From Salminus brasiliensis (lineage: Eukaryota > Chordata > Actinopteri > Characiformes > Bryconidae), in NCBI RefSeq assembly GCF_030463535.1, contig NC_132893.1:29824782-29888781 (forward strand): a stretch of 64,000 nt of DNA. The letters are read 5' to 3'. Position 1 is the first letter of the stretch, and each line of letters starts with the position of its first letter. A program made the translations under genes and the position numbers. The notes under the pieces were generated by a model that did not search any database, was not told the DNA's origin, and worked only from the letters and a program-made list of their open reading frames with translations. Shown one piece after another: positions 50,690 to 63,360 of this stretch.

Positions 50690-51625
50690 CACTTGGGACA
50701 CATTTGTGCAGCTTTAAGTTTCTTAGTTTGGCGAAACTCCTCTCACACACCTCACAGGCGAAAGGTCTTAAACCATCATTGAAGGTTTAGGTTGAGGGAC
50801 CCTTTCTGAGCAAAGCTCTTACCACACTGCTCCTAGTGGTAGGGCTTTACTCCTGTGTGTGTGTACGTACGCAGATGTGTATGCAGGCAACTCTTGTGTT
50901 TGAAAAGCCTTCCACAATGTCGGCAAGGCAGTTTGCTGTGCACCGGTGTGTTTCGGCGCCCCCTGCCGGTCAGAACGCCAGGATGAGTTCTGGTGTGTGT
51001 CCTCAGAGTCTCTGAAGCTCTTGTCGCACAGTTCACATTTAAAGCCTTTCAAGCCAGAATGGTTCTGTAGACTAGGCTCGCCTGAAAAAAAGGACAACAG
51101 CGGCTCCTTGCTGACTCTTCCCACAGCATCTCCTGGAAATGGCCTTCGTTCCGAAGTGACGCTGCACGTGGGTCTTTAAGACATGCCTCCTGGAGAAGTG
51201 TTTTCCACACTGGGAGCAGCCAAAAAAGGCTTTGACTGGGCACACTGGTGGCAGGTGAGCTTCGCTTTCTGTTCAAAAGCATTTACCACAACGGTCCCAT
51301 CTGAACTGCTTCTCTCCATGGGACGGCTCATGGACTCTTAAGTCAGCCAAGGCTGTGAAACTTTGACCACAGTGTTTACAAAGGATCGGGTCATTTGGAT
51401 CGACACTGACCACTTTCTGTCCACATGCAGTGTTTTCTTCTCCATCTGTTTTCTCTAACAGGTGCACTACCTCACCACTGCCAGCCTGGTCAGGCACTGG
51501 AACAGGCCCGTCTTTAACACTGACTGGGTTCTCATTTCAAAGAAGCTTCCTTGTAGTGACCAGCTTCATCATCTGCTCCACTGCTGCTTCACACAGAAGC
51601 TCCATGAATGGGGCAAAGGCTCTCT
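50690..51625 (-). pseudogene. C2H2 zinc-finger gene remnant
   Basis: Minus-strand fragments in several frames: an N-terminal FAPFMELLCEAAVEQ segment seen in fish poly-zinc-finger genes (about 51618), then fingers ILCKHCGQSFTALADLRVH (about 51400), FRWDRCGKCF, a decayed FGCSQCGKHFSRRHVLKTH (about 51205), FKCELCDKSFRDSEDTH (about 51040), RHCGRLFKHKSCLHTH (about 50910) and a last RPFACEVCERSFAKLRNLKLH (about 50740). Stops and frame changes separate them and several zinc ligands are lost, so it is not translatable as one protein. A two- to three-exon functional model is unlikely because the breaks fall inside fingers. Confidence 0.75.
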
Positions 51626-51721
51626 GAGGAAGAGAAGGGAGCACAGTTACAGCTTTATGCCAAGTGTGGGATTTTTACTGGGCAAAGTTTCCCCATCCTC
51701 AGAACAGACGGTTTGTTACAC

Positions 51722-51845
51722 CACACTATATGTCCAAATGTTTGTGGACACCCCTTCAAATACATGCATTCAACTACTTTAAGTTACACCCATTGCTGAG
51801 ATACCAGAGATGTGCAAGAGCACAAACACAGCTTGTCTAGTCGCT
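51722..51845. mobile_element. MITE family A, 5' end portion
   Basis: ACACTATATGTCCAAATGTT, TGTGGACACCCCTTCAAATA, TAAGTTACACCCATTGCTGA, AGCTTGTCTAGTCGCTGTTG. It stops where the minisatellite begins. Confidence 0.8.
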
Positions 51846-51865
51846 GTTGAGATATGAGAAAATGG

Positions 51866-52225
51866 TATTTTGTGGCCTCAATATATTATCCAGTGGTCTC
51901 AATATATTATCTTGTGGCCTCAAAATGTTTTTTGTGGCCTCAATATATTATCCAGTGGTCTCAATATATTATCTTGTGGCCTCAAAATGTTTTTTTGTGG
52001 CCTCAATATGTTATCAAGTGGTCTCGCCTCAATATGTTATCCCATAGCCTCAATATATTATCCTGTGGCCTTAATTTGGTAGTTTGCGGCTTCAATGTTA
52101 TCCCATAGCCTCTCTATATATTTTTGTGGCCTCAATATGATATTTTGTGGTCTTAATATATTATCTCATAGCCTCAATATGGTGTTTTGGGGCCTTATCA
52201 TATTATCTTGTGGCCTCAACATATA
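51866..52225. repeat. Roughly 20-bp minisatellite with about 61-bp higher-order unit
   Basis: About 18 units of variants of TGTGGCCTCAATATATTATC. The first blocks repeat as groups of three units (starting 51871 and 51932), and the array becomes more divergent to the right. Open frames within it are repeat artefacts. Confidence 0.9.
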
Positions 52226-52704
52226 TGCATGCATACATACATACAGAAACATGGTATGTCCCACTATCTTCACAGAGGGACCACAGGAAGCTGCATTACT
52301 GCGACACCAAGTTAAACAACTTCAAATCATAAAAGCGTCGCTGCTGTTGGGAGCGTGCTGGGTCTCCCAGTGGACCACGGTCTCCACTCTGTCCTGCAGG
52401 TGTCTGTCCAGCTGTCCCACTGCCATCGCTGGTCACGCTCGCGGCTCTTCCTCTGTTTGTTTTGGTGAGCGGCTATAGAGGAGAGCAGCACCACCACCAT
52501 AATGCCACCTGTAGGTCTGTAGGGTTTATTGAAAGGCCATGTTTGTGAGCTGCCTTGCTAAAATAAATATATGTTTGTAATATATTAATATTTTATATCT
52601 GTTTATTTAAATAAATATATATTACTAAATATTTATTTACTTTATTTGTATCTTTTTACACTGACTGACTTCCAATGAAAGTTAAGAATCATGTTTTTTG
52701 TGTG

Positions 52705-53003
52705 ACCCCAAATATCCAAATATTTCCGGACACCCCTTCTAATAAATGCATTTGACTACTTTAAGTTGCACCCATTGCAGACACAGATGTGCAAATGCAA
52801 ATATGCACACACAGCTTGACTAGTTGATGATGGATGGTGCTCTGTCCGATACTTTTGAGATGAGTTGGGAATTTGAAGTGGGATGATGATCCAACCTGAA
52901 CATCCTGAACATCCATCACTCTTTTTTCTTTCATACCCTTGATTTTGGAAGAAGCAATGGATGGGCAGGGGTCCCAATACTTTTGTCCATATGGTTTATT
53001 TGA
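52705..53003. mobile_element. MITE family A, internally deleted copy with both ends
   Basis: Left end AATATCCAAATATTTCCGGA, right end GGGTCCCAATACTTTTGTCC then ATATGGTTTA. The TATACCCC-AGCCC core is deleted. Confidence 0.7.
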
Positions 53004-54340
53004 AGCACAGAAGACTCATGTGAGTTCTTTAATCATTTTGGACAGGAAACAAAATCTCTACATATGCAGTTTAGATATTGTGACCCACGGTTCCAAACAC
53101 CTCCACTGTCACACACACACTCAGTTTCCTTCCATCTTAACGTTTTAATTATGCAGGAGCTTTAGTGAACCTGCAGATACAGAGAATGACGAGTCAATGA
53201 TTCTGACTCTGCAGGTCAGACAAAATATAGTGACTGATGGTCTTTTCTGAATATGTCTGAAAAATGTCCGATTCATCAGAAAACATTGAGATTTAGAGAG
53301 ACACAGAGACAGAGATAGACATCACAGGCAACATCAAACACTAACAGCAAGTATGTGGCCAATCTTTCCAGCTTTTTATTAACCGTAGTGATACAGGGCC
53401 CAGGCGTTGGAGAACATCCTGCTGTGTTGACTCATCCCAAGATTGTTGCAGGCTGGCGTAGATTGTGTGTGTTCCTAGGTAGAGCTGTTTGTCTGGTGTG
53501 GGGGGCCAGGCTCCTGTTCCTGCTGAACTGAGCCAGTGTTACAGTAGAACTGATATCAGCTCAGAAGGCACTGGAGACCAGGTCCTGATAGTCACTCTGG
53601 ACACTGAACCTGAGCATGGCGTCAGTATGTGGATGAAACATTTTACACAAATACATTCAATCACAAGTGTATTTAAAGGTGAAAAAGGAGCATGATATTT
53701 ACTGCCTGTATGAGTACTGATTTCAGATGACCAGCTACATCCTACGCTTACTAAGCTGCACATTTTGGACTAACAGCTAACAGAAAGGGTTTTTGAAAAC
53801 ACTAATAGTTAACATACCCATAGGGTCTTTGCCCTCTCTTACTATTTCATTGTAGCACCCTTAAAAACACAGTCAATATTTATTATCCAATGTGCTATAA
53901 CCACTTTTTCCCTTTTTTAAATATATAAACTAATATAAATACGTAATAGCAATGTGATTTACATGTAAACAGAGGAAAATAGTAAAATAGTAAAATCAAT
54001 AATTATTTGTAATATATTCATATTTTCTATGTATTTTTTAAAATAAATAAATATTACTAAATATGTATTTATTTATTATATTTGTATATATTAGTATTGT
54101 GTATGTATGTATGTATGTATGTATTTGTATATACATATACATACATACAGTCAGTGCCTCTTAATCTTGGTCCTGGATTAAAGATTTATGACTATTTATC
54201 AATATTACATATCATCATTGTCATGCAGAATCTCTATTTTTGACATTTATTCATCAATTTACCAATAGAAATGCTCCAAAATGACTGGGAATAAAATATT
54301 TTTACACTAAAGTCCATTGAAAGTTTTTTGTGTGACATCA
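53004..54340. other. Intergenic, no gene recognised
   Basis: AT-rich sequence with a short (ATGT)n tract at about 54098-54125. The small open frames at 53489-53763 lack splice or family support. Confidence 0.4.
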
Positions 54341-54345
54341 GTGAT

Positions 54346-54409
54346 ACACTATATGTCCAAATACTTCTGGACACCCCTTCTAATAAATGCATTCGACTAC
54401 TTTAAGTTA
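54346..54409. mobile_element. MITE family A end fragment
   Basis: ACACTATATGTCCAAATACT, TCTGGACACCCCTTCTAATA, AATGCATTCGACTACTTTAA: one terminal 64 bp only. Confidence 0.7.
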
Positions 54410-55067
54410 TTGAAAGGGTTTTTTAAAACACTAATAGTAAACTTTGCCCTCTCTCACTATTTCATTGCAGCACCATTAAAAACACAGTCAATATTTAATA
54501 TCCAATGTGCTATAACCACTTTTTCTCTAAATGTAATATAAACTAATATAAATGTGTAATATCAATGTGATTTACATGTAAGGTTAACAGAGGACAGAAG
54601 TCATCCACTTCAACTCAAAAATAGTAAAATAGGAAATTGAAAACTCTTGTGCATTTCAGCACATTTTCACATATGGAGCTGTTTACAACTGGCAGATGTC
54701 CCTGTGTTCAAGAGGCAAACCTTTATTGTCAGCCAGATGTCACAAGAAATGCATTATGAAATTCATGCATCTGTTTTCTCCCTTCCAGATTGAGGTTGTT
54801 GTTGTTGCCTCATGAGATCGGGGTGAATTCAATCACTCAACCTTAACAACTGAACCGTGGATTTAAAGTGGCAGTAGGTGTTGAAATGTGGAGCCCTCTG
54901 TGGTGTAAATATGTGATTACAAACAGCTTGGGGACATTTTGTAACATCAGTTATGTTGGGGTCCTCTCCTCCATGCAGATTACTGCTGTCCATATTCAAC
55001 AAGGGACACAGGTGAGGTCCACGTTACCAGATTACAAATGCATGTTGATCTTTCATGTAATAATAAT

Positions 55068-55322
55068 AATAAAAAAGGTGCACATATTTGTCACTGTACT
55101 ATGTACAGCGAAATGTGTCCTCCGCATTTAATCCATTAACACACATTAGTGAACTAGGGTCAGTGAGACACACACACACCCAGAGCGGGGGGCAGCCAAC
55201 TTCAGCACACGAGGAGCAGAGAGGGTAAAGGGCCTTGCTCAAGGGCCCAACAGTGGCAGCTTGACGAGCCCGGGAATTGAACCCACAACCCTGTTATCAA
55301 TAGACCGGCGCTCTAACCAGAC
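55068..55322 (-). mobile_element. tRNA-derived SINE
   Basis: On the minus strand the head is GGTTAGAGCGCCGGTC (A box) then GTGGGTTCAATTCCCGGG (B box), followed by GCCACTGTTGGGCCCTTGAG. The body ends with the common ATTTCGCTGTACATAGTACA module near 55110 and an AT-rich tail. Confidence 0.8.
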
Positions 55323-55329
55323 CAGGAGT

Positions 55330-55640
55330 GCGCTCAAGAGTAGGCGTGATTGGGACAAGGCTAAGACCAAGGCTGGGAAGGTGAGACTTAGTCAAAGCCA
55401 AGACGAAGAGTGGGTGAGACTACGTCAAGGCCAGGATCAGGAGTGGGTGGGACCACGTCAAGGCTGAAACCAGGACATTTTGAGTCCGAGTCAAGATTGA
55501 GACCAGCTGTGGGTCTAGACTGAGCCCAGGACACATCAAGACCAAGTCATAGGTGAGAGCAGAAGCGGGCCAGACCAAGTGAAGGCCGAGACTAGGAGTA
55601 AGTGAGACTGAGTCAAGGTCGAAACCAGATGGGATGATGT
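55330..55640. repeat. Degenerate 35-40-bp minisatellite
   Basis: About seven variants of GTGAGACTAAGTCAAGGCC followed by AAGACCAGGAGTGGG, directly beside the SINE head. Confidence 0.65.
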
Positions 55641-55689
55641 TGAGTCAAATAATTCACTGTCTCAAATGATCTTTAGTCCAAGGCTTAAA

Positions 55690-55872
55690 TACTGCATTAC
55701 CTTTGAGCAATGACCTTATCATTGGGTGATTGTGAGTTCGAGCCAGCCTTATAGCCCTCATTGGCCCTCCATCTTCTTCATCTCTCAGCTGATTTAAAAG
55801 AACTGGCAGTTAGTGTCCTCCTCCAAGCGTGTGAGCTGTCCAATGGCACTGCGTTAACAGCAGACTGGGATG
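55690..55872 (+). mobile_element. SINE-like fragment
   Basis: GAGTTCGAGCCAGCC (B-box-like) followed by TAGCCCTCATTGGCCCTCC and CTCCTCCAAGCGTGTGAGCT. Family uncertain. Confidence 0.4.
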
Positions 55873-58440
55873 CATAGCCTGGCAGCATCATGTATTATAA
55901 AGTGAGCCCTAGACCATGTGCAAGTCTGTATATTCTCTTATCTGTTAATATGACCCCCCTTGCATGAAAAGACCTGCATTCCACAGTTCAGTTGTGGTGG
56001 TCTTTCTGTTGTTTTCCTTTGAGACATGGATCCACCATGAGGAGGAATCTGTACCTTCTCTCATTTTCTATCCAGGTGAAGAACTTAGCCACTGTGAACA
56101 AAGGAGAAACCAACAGCTGTTCACCAATCAGCTAAGCTCTGCACCCGCTCAGAAAGAGCGTGAACAGTGTGGTCCAGCTCTGGGTATGCACTGCTTCAGT
56201 AGGTAAGGCTGTGGCAGTGTGGTAATCCCTGGCAATGTGATTTTTCACTTAGGTCACAAATCAGAATGCCAGGAACCCACACAGCCACAACGTGACAACA
56301 AGGCAGAACATGTGCGGACACACACACACATACACACACACACACACTTTCACCACCCCCACCCACAGCTCCTGTTTCTCCCATGCTTGGCTTCACTCTG
56401 GGTATTTCCCTAATTATCCACTACACCCAAACCAGGAACTTGCTGTAAGTTTCTCCTCCTCAAAATACAAGACAGATAAGGCCCTGAAATAAAGAGGGAG
56501 AGAAACTCATTTCCTCCAATGAGATTACACCACACTTCCATAGCAGGCAGGTGTGTGGGTCGCAGCAGAGGGCGAGAAAGTGATTAAAACTTCAAAGAGG
56601 CCCAAAATAAGGTTTAAAATCTCTAAACGTTGAAGAAATGACACTGATATTAAATATTAAAGCCCAAGGCATTGCTTTTCATGATAAGAAGTGACCCTTA
56701 GCTTTTAATGTTTTTATGTTTTATATTCCTGCAGGCCTAAAAACCCCATCTGGAAGTTGAGTCATGAACAAATATGGATTTCAATGATGATTTCTTATTA
56801 TCCCTTTATATTCTTGCATTTTTGTATCTGCTAGAATCATTTCCATGAATTGATATTCATAACTTTTGTAATTATTATAATGAAACCGTTTGTAATCAGG
56901 ATAATCAATTTAACCACCCGTCAAATTGTGAAACTTCACATGAATACATATATTGGTTCGTACCAGGCCATCAGCATATGGTGATCTGGGAGAAGTCTGA
57001 AGAGAGGGAGTTCAGGTGGCTTCTGCTTGAGGAAGGAGGACAGTCCCCCCTCTCTCGTAAGTGGAGGCAGGAATGAGAGATGACAGAGTAAAAAGAGGGG
57101 AGGAAAGGTGACGGAGGGTTGCTAAGGCTTGTCAAAGACACATCAGCATAGGTAGAGAAGGTTTTTATAGGACGTTAGATTGGGAGGAGGGGATTCAGGC
57201 ATGTTCCTCCTCCCAAATATATTGTTATTTCATTCCATTACTAAATGATGTTTTGTAGTTCTGTCATGTAGAAACGAATCTTTGTACTTATTAAATCAGA
57301 CTCATCAACTCTTTTGTCCTTAAGTTTACAGATACATTTTCTGAAAAAAAAAATTAGTCTTTAATATTATTGTGTAAAAAGAAAACGCTCACACCAACTG
57401 ATTTGGTTGCCTAACTCAAAAATGAAGAAATGTCTACCCTCCCTGGTTTTGCTCTGTAAAGGCCACTTGGGGTTTCTGTTTGATGCAATACACTGCCTGT
57501 TTTATTTGTTTGTTTGTTTGTTTGTTTGTTGGAACTTGATAATATTTATCAAAAGAAAATATATATTATTAGTATATATTATAGTATATTAGCAATAACA
57601 GGGGAAAAGATACTGGATGTAATTCATTAAGTTACAGAGTTAAGGGGTGGTCTCATTTGCTGTTCAACAGTGTTTGTGAGGTAAAGGTTGGGGTTAGAGT
57701 GTGGATTAGGTGGAGAAATTTAGTTGAATGTAAGCTGAATGGAAATTAAGTATCTACTAAGTATCTAAAGTGTGCTATCTAATAAAGTATTACCCCATTT
57801 TTTTACTTCATTGCATTTTCTTGAATACCCTTTTTCCGTCATTCTATCCTACAAGGCTAAACGACACAGTCAACTGAAGATCATTTGAAGACCAATTGTT
57901 CAAATGAAAAAAATGCCAGCTCCACCAGACATCCGACTAAAATTGGAGTATGGCTGGGAGACTTGCTCAGGGTAAAGAGCTTTGGTAATTTCAACATTTT
58001 GCCTAAGCCCTGCGTGCGGCATGTTGGTATTTCTAAATGACATACTTGGCATTTTGTAAATGTTAGAAGTGAGATGGGGTGACCAGGGTAAAGATCGTAT
58101 ACTGTCACAGTCAAAAACACTTCAGACACTCCTGTAATAATCACCCACCACGGATGCAAAGGAGTTCCAACGAAGTAGAGATTTGAAATGATCAAAATGA
58201 AACCAGTCGCTGTCAGGATGTTGCTTCACTAAACTCCCAGATGTTTCTGCTCCTTTGTAAAACATCCAGAAGCCTCATGGATCCTTTCCATGGTCTCAAG
58301 GGCTGGAGAAGACACTGAAGCTCTGATCTAGAAAGCAAAAAAGGCAAAGGTTAGAGATGAATCACCAATGCTAACTTTTAAATGAGCACTTTGGACTAAT
58401 TGAAAGCTATATCACCTGCTACAACATGCCAAATCGTCTC
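55873..58440. other. Intergenic, no gene recognised
   Basis: Contains CA-rich (56320-56347) and TTTG-type (57507-57530) microsatellites. A few short frames (55964-56206; about 56960-57060 with a GTAAGT after it) have some exon-like look but no family I recognise and no consistent partner exons. Confidence 0.4.
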
Positions 58441-58446
58441 TTACAG

Positions 58447-58971
58447 CAGTCCAAATGTTTGTGGACACCCCTTTTAATGAATGCATTCAGCTGTTTTAAG
58501 TGGCACCTATTCCTGACACAGACGTGCGAATGCACATACACACAACCACTGTAGAGAAGTATTGTCAACAGAATTGGACTCCCAGGAGCCTCTCAGAAGC
58601 AGATACACATGAACCTATTTTCACCATGCTGCCTAATGTTAGGCATGGGCTAGAGGGGCATAAAGCCCCCAAGCACTGAGCTGTGGAGCAGTGGAAGAAC
58701 TGTGTTCTCTGGAATGATGGCTGGAGCTCCATCTAATACGTTTGGGATGTGATCCTCCATGTGAACATCCTGACCTCACTAACGCTCTTGGCCCTGAATA
58801 CAATCAAATCCTCACAGCAATGCTCCTCCAAAATCTAGAAGAACGCCATCTTCCCTGTACAGTAGAGACAGATACATCAACAAAAGCAGATAAACTCTTT
58901 TTTCATTTCCTTAATTTCAGAAGAAACAATGAATGAGCAGGTGTCCCAATACTTTTGTCCATGTAGTGTAG
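58447..58971. mobile_element. MITE family A, nearly full length (about 525 bp)
   Basis: Starts AGTCCAAATGTTTGTGGACA and ends CAGGTGTCCCAATACTTTTG, TCCATGTAGTGTA. All landmarks are present in inverted order relative to the 7767 copy, making this the best reference copy in the window. Confidence 0.85.
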
Positions 58972-59327
58972 ACGCATGTACAGATGTAGCACATATGTAG
59001 CCATATGCTAGCAATTGTCAACTCCTCCCAGTTAAATCAAAGCCCTGCAGTTAAAGCCTCCTGGGAGAGATTAGCGTAGGACTGTGTTGACACACGTGTC
59101 CGTGTTGTTGCGAGCGCAGTCCAGGCCACTTTAAGGACATGACCCTGAGGGTTTGGCCGATAAAAATCTCCAAGCCTGTAATTATGTCATTATTGTGTCT
59201 GGAGCAAACCCTGATTGCAGGGGCTAATCAAATATCACTTCTGTTCCTCTTTCTTTACTGAAACTTGGAAAGGAAACGAAGCACACAGAACACTCAGACA
59301 TGGGGGGGCGTAGCATTCTGGCCTGCA

Positions 59328-59772
59328 GTGTCCAAAAGTTTGTAGACACCTACTCATACAAAGGTATCAATAGGAAGTTTGTCCCCCCTCTGCTGCAATA
59401 ACTGATTTTACAGTTGTGAGAAGTCTTTAGACTAGACATTGGAACATTGCTGTGAGGATTTAACTACATTTAGCCACAAGAGCATCAGAGAGATCCGGTA
59501 CTGTTGTTGGTACAGCGATTGGTTCTGGATGAAAAATGTCACTATATGTACTGGATGGAGCTCCATTGCTCCAGGGATTGCAGTTCCACTACTTCCTAGC
59601 TCCAAGTCAGGAGGCTTTATAGCCCTCTAACCGATATGCAGCATTGGGCATTATGAGCTTAGCCTCAAGTGCAGCTGCTCCAATGCATCCAATTCTATTG
59701 AAAAAGCTTTTCTATGGAGATTATACGAGCTCTGTATGCATTCAAACATCTGTGTCAGTAATATGTGCTTTT
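59328..59772. mobile_element. MITE family B copy
   Basis: Begins TGTCCAAAAGTTTGTAGACA and shares with family A the TTGGAACATTGCTGTGAGGA to CTTTATAGCCCTCTAACC layout, but its right half (CTCCAATGCATCCAATTCTA, CTATGGAGATTATACGAGCT) is distinct and matches 42914-43060 inverted. A sister family of A. Confidence 0.6.
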
Positions 59773-60092
59773 ATGATGGAAAACTGAAGAGATGGGTGGA
59801 GTCAACAGTATGTGTTACAAGACGTACTGTTTCACTCCTCAGCCCATACAGCCCAATACCATCTACAGACAACTAAGCAGCAAAAACAGCCCGTTTTGAA
59901 TGTGTTATTTTTGTGATGTCACAAAAACCAACACAGAGGCCCATAGACGACACAGAGGCACAGGATTAAACCAGCCTGTGTAATCCTAAGAGAAAAGAAG
60001 AAGTTAATGGTACTGGGGAAAAGAGCCAGGACTATATTTATATACATTATAAGATTATGAATATGATGTTATGAGATATTATGATACATATG

Positions 60093-60096
<4 letters not shown>

Positions 60097-60163
<67 letters not shown>
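60097..60163. repeat. (TA)n-(TG)n compound microsatellite
   Basis: TA units to about 60135, then TG units to about 60162. Confidence 0.9.
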
Positions 60164-60165
<2 letters not shown>

Positions 60166-60668
60166 ATGTGTATATATATATTGAATACAATATATATATC
60201 AAATACAAATACAATAATAAAAATACAAGGAAAATGTAGGTTATGGGCTCTTTAAAGTAGCTAAATGCCCTTATTAGAAGGGATCAATTTGAATATTTCT
60301 GGATACTTTTGGAAAATACAGCATAATACATTATATATGCATTATTATGTACATATCATCACTATCGTGCAAAAAAAACTTGAAAAAAACTCAAAGTGAA
60401 CAAACTTTATTCAATTAAGCATTTCTATTGGTTCATTCTTAATGAACATTTGACCCAATGTAGAACAAAAACACTGTCCACTGTTATATGTAGTCAGCAT
60501 ATTTTCCAAAATACCAACAGAACACACTGTTTTATTACAGGTATTGGTTTGAATGGTACCAGTGCCCAGAATGCGATGATAGCTTTAGGGGTGTAAGAAA
60601 ATATCAATATATCAAAGTATCGCAATATTATCTTCTGCAATACTTTAGCGATCCTCAAAAGCAGTACT

Positions 60669-61146
60669 GTGTCCCGCTGCCTGGTTTTATATCCTGCTAT
60701 ATCCGACCAGCCTCCATACTCCAACTCCCATGATTCATGAGAACATCACGCTATGGCCAGAAGTTAACCCTTCGCCAATCACGGACTGTTTCGCGAATCA
60801 ATGTCACCGGAGTACTAATGCTTGTCTCCTGCTTGTAATTACCTCAGTGTTTATATACCTGTGTAGTCTATGCTCTCATTGTGAAGTACTGAGCGTTGTT
60901 ATTTGGATGTATTACTCTGACCGTCTTCTGACCAGTTCTGCCTCTTGTTGCCGCTTTTGGATTTGCCCTGTTTCTCATTTTTTACGATATTTGGCCCTCA
61001 CCTGTTCTCCTGTTGACGATTCTCGTATATGCCCATGCCTTGTATTACTCCTCGTTACTGACCTGTGCTTGTTTGCTGACCCTTTCTAAATTAAACCAGC
61101 TTTACTGTTTACTCCCGCGAGCACCTGATTGGTTTACCGGTCATGA
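60669..61146. mobile_element. Putative solo LTR 1
   Basis: A pyrimidine-rich block of about 475 bp beginning TGTGTCCCGCTGCC and ending GGTTTACCGGTCATGACA, with C/T-rich text (CTTGTTGCCGCTTTTGGATT, CCTGTTTCTCATTTTTTACG) of the type seen in fish gypsy-like LTRs. The 119-residue frame inside is not a gene. No target duplication confirmed. Confidence 0.4.
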
Positions 61147-61149
61147 CAT

Positions 61150-62100
61150 ATTGATTTCTTAATTAATAGTTTACATTCACTAGTAATTCAAAGACTGGTG
61201 GCAGACAGTGGTTCATTTTGTGTAGTGTTTAAAAGTGGGTCGATGAATCGATCTGCTGATTAATGGCATTTTGAGATGATCGTCATCGACCAATGCCTGC
61301 ACTCACCAATAATAAACAATAACATAATAAAACTGGCTATTAATATACACAATGGATACAGGCACAGCTGCAGGTAGTCCCTGCCTGTATGATTATACTG
61401 ATTATGGTCATTTAGTGAGAAAATGTGAATAATGGTATTTGGACATTGTAATGTGAGCCAGGCTTTAACCAGCTAAAGTAGCTAGCTTACTTACAGGGCT
61501 CACAAATCTGCTGTTCTGGGCTCAACTCAACAATCGCTATCATTAGCGACTGATTTGATAAGTGTATGATGGCAAGTGTTAGTTATAGTCAGTTCATTTG
61601 CTAATCAGAGATTTAACCTGTTGGCTTCCAAATTAACATCATCAACCTGCCAAAAATAGTTTTGGGGAATAAACGTTATGAGCTTTTAGCTAACATGCAG
61701 TTCCTGCACTAAGGGGTTTCTCCTGTCCTAAATGACAGCAAATCTAATCTAAAGCCATTAGTGGCAAGCGCCAAATATATGAAATATTAGGTTACTAATA
61801 GAACAAAGCAGATTAATCACATAATTTGTTCAGTTCAAGTTCGTTTTGTATCTCATTTATTATTGTTATTAAATGAATTGTAATTTATCAGTTGCACAAA
61901 AAAATTAAATGTGATTACAGTATTGAATAGAGGTCCTCAGAACTTCTCTCCAAATATCGGAATCTGCCAATCCCACTGTTAGGCTTCAGATCCACTGTTC
62001 TGAATGGATAAAAAGGCAACTTTTCTTTCCCTCAGATTTTATGCAGATGATGGTGGTTTTATAATATGACGGTTTTCCTAAAATTTTATAATAAAAACAA
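61150..62100. other. Intergenic, no gene recognised
   Basis: AT-rich sequence between two LTR-like blocks. No internal retroelement coding sequence between them, so they are not a pair with an interior. Confidence 0.4.
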
Positions 62101-62105
62101 AAAAA

Positions 62106-62515
62106 ACAATATATCTTGTCACACTTCTGGGTTTACCTCCTGGCTCAGTGGACACTCTGGACTACACTGCCCATGATTTACCCCAGACCCAGGTCTAAGT
62201 TCTGATCACCCTCACCTGTGTGATTGTTCTTGTATTTAAACCCCTCTCTGGTTTATCTCATGGTGAAGTGTTGCCGCCAACTTCTTGACCTGCGATTTTG
62301 TCTTCTGGTCTTCAGCTTTTAGCCTTGCCCTTTTGCTTTATTTGCCTGATGAATGCCTTTGGTTTTGACCTCTGTCCGTGTTCTCGACTACAATTTTGCC
62401 TGACCCCTGTATCTGCTTTCTCTATTATTACCGCGAGTGTCTGGTTCGTCCTAACCGCGTTACAATTGTCTAGCATACAGTATCGTATTATACCGCATAC
62501 TGAAACGTAACTCCT
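62106..62515. mobile_element. Putative solo LTR 2
   Basis: TGTCACACTTCTGGGTTTAC, GGACTACACTGCCCATGATT, CACCTGTGTGATTGTTCTTG, TATTTAAACCCCTCTCTGG (TATA-like) and then a C/T-rich segment. This layout is typical of fish LTRs, though clade and 3' boundary are unclear. Confidence 0.45.
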
Positions 62516-63360
62516 GCATCATGATGTGCATCGTATCGCCAGGTTCTTGCCAATTCACAGCCCAAATAGTTATGATAATACTCATTTTCTAAAGGGTCTT
62601 TATTGCCATCTACATTACACAATGCATTATTTACACACAATAATAATTTACAAGTCAGCATCTAAGCTGAATAAATCCTCAGCCAAGAACATCAAACACT
62701 CTTCCCCTCAGCCTATATAAAACCTTCTCAAATCAATAACAGAAAACAATGAAACCTGTTCCCAGCGAGTCTCTGATGCAACAGCTGATGCACTTTAGTG
62801 GCACTTAATGGGAAATGAATCATGCGTAATTGGACAGTAGTCTACAGCTGCTTTTTTGAATCTGACAGTCATCACTGATTTATGAATAAACACAGATAAA
62901 TCACTGCAAACTTCAGCCGGGTTTTATGTTCCTCTTGGTGCTCATCTGTGCAGTGAAGTGCGTTCGGATTTGTGGAGCCAGGATTGCGCTTTTACTACAG
63001 TGGCCTTTGCATTCGTGGGTCATGTAGCAGGTGTGTGCGTGGGTGAATGTGTGTCATGTGACGGCACCATAGAGTCAGGCTGTGTCTGCTGACAGGATTC
63101 ATTTGCCTCCATGGTGAGAGGATGAGACAGAAGTATCGGCCTCTGCTCATGTCCTCTCTTGACCCCTGTATGTCAGTCTTCTTTTGTTTCACTGCTGTTT
63201 GTCTTGCTCTCTCTCTCTCTTTCTTTCTTTCTCTCTCTATCCCAGTCAAGCCAACAGGAATAGGACTATATGAAAAGTACCTTTCCAGTCATTCTACACT
63301 TTAATACTACTCTTTGAATATCCCCGCTTCAGAAAGCTGGGGCAAGAGCACAGCGTCAGG

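Noticed and set aside
51847-52108. Overlapping open frames in three phases
   Set aside because: They follow from a roughly 20-bp minisatellite lacking stops, not from a gene.
56960-57064. Possible exon ending before GTAAGT
   Set aside because: No recognisable family, no convincing acceptor and no partner exons nearby.
60730-61089. 119-codon plus-strand frame
   Set aside because: C/T-rich, Leu/Cys/Ser-biased text of an LTR-like repeat; no domain.
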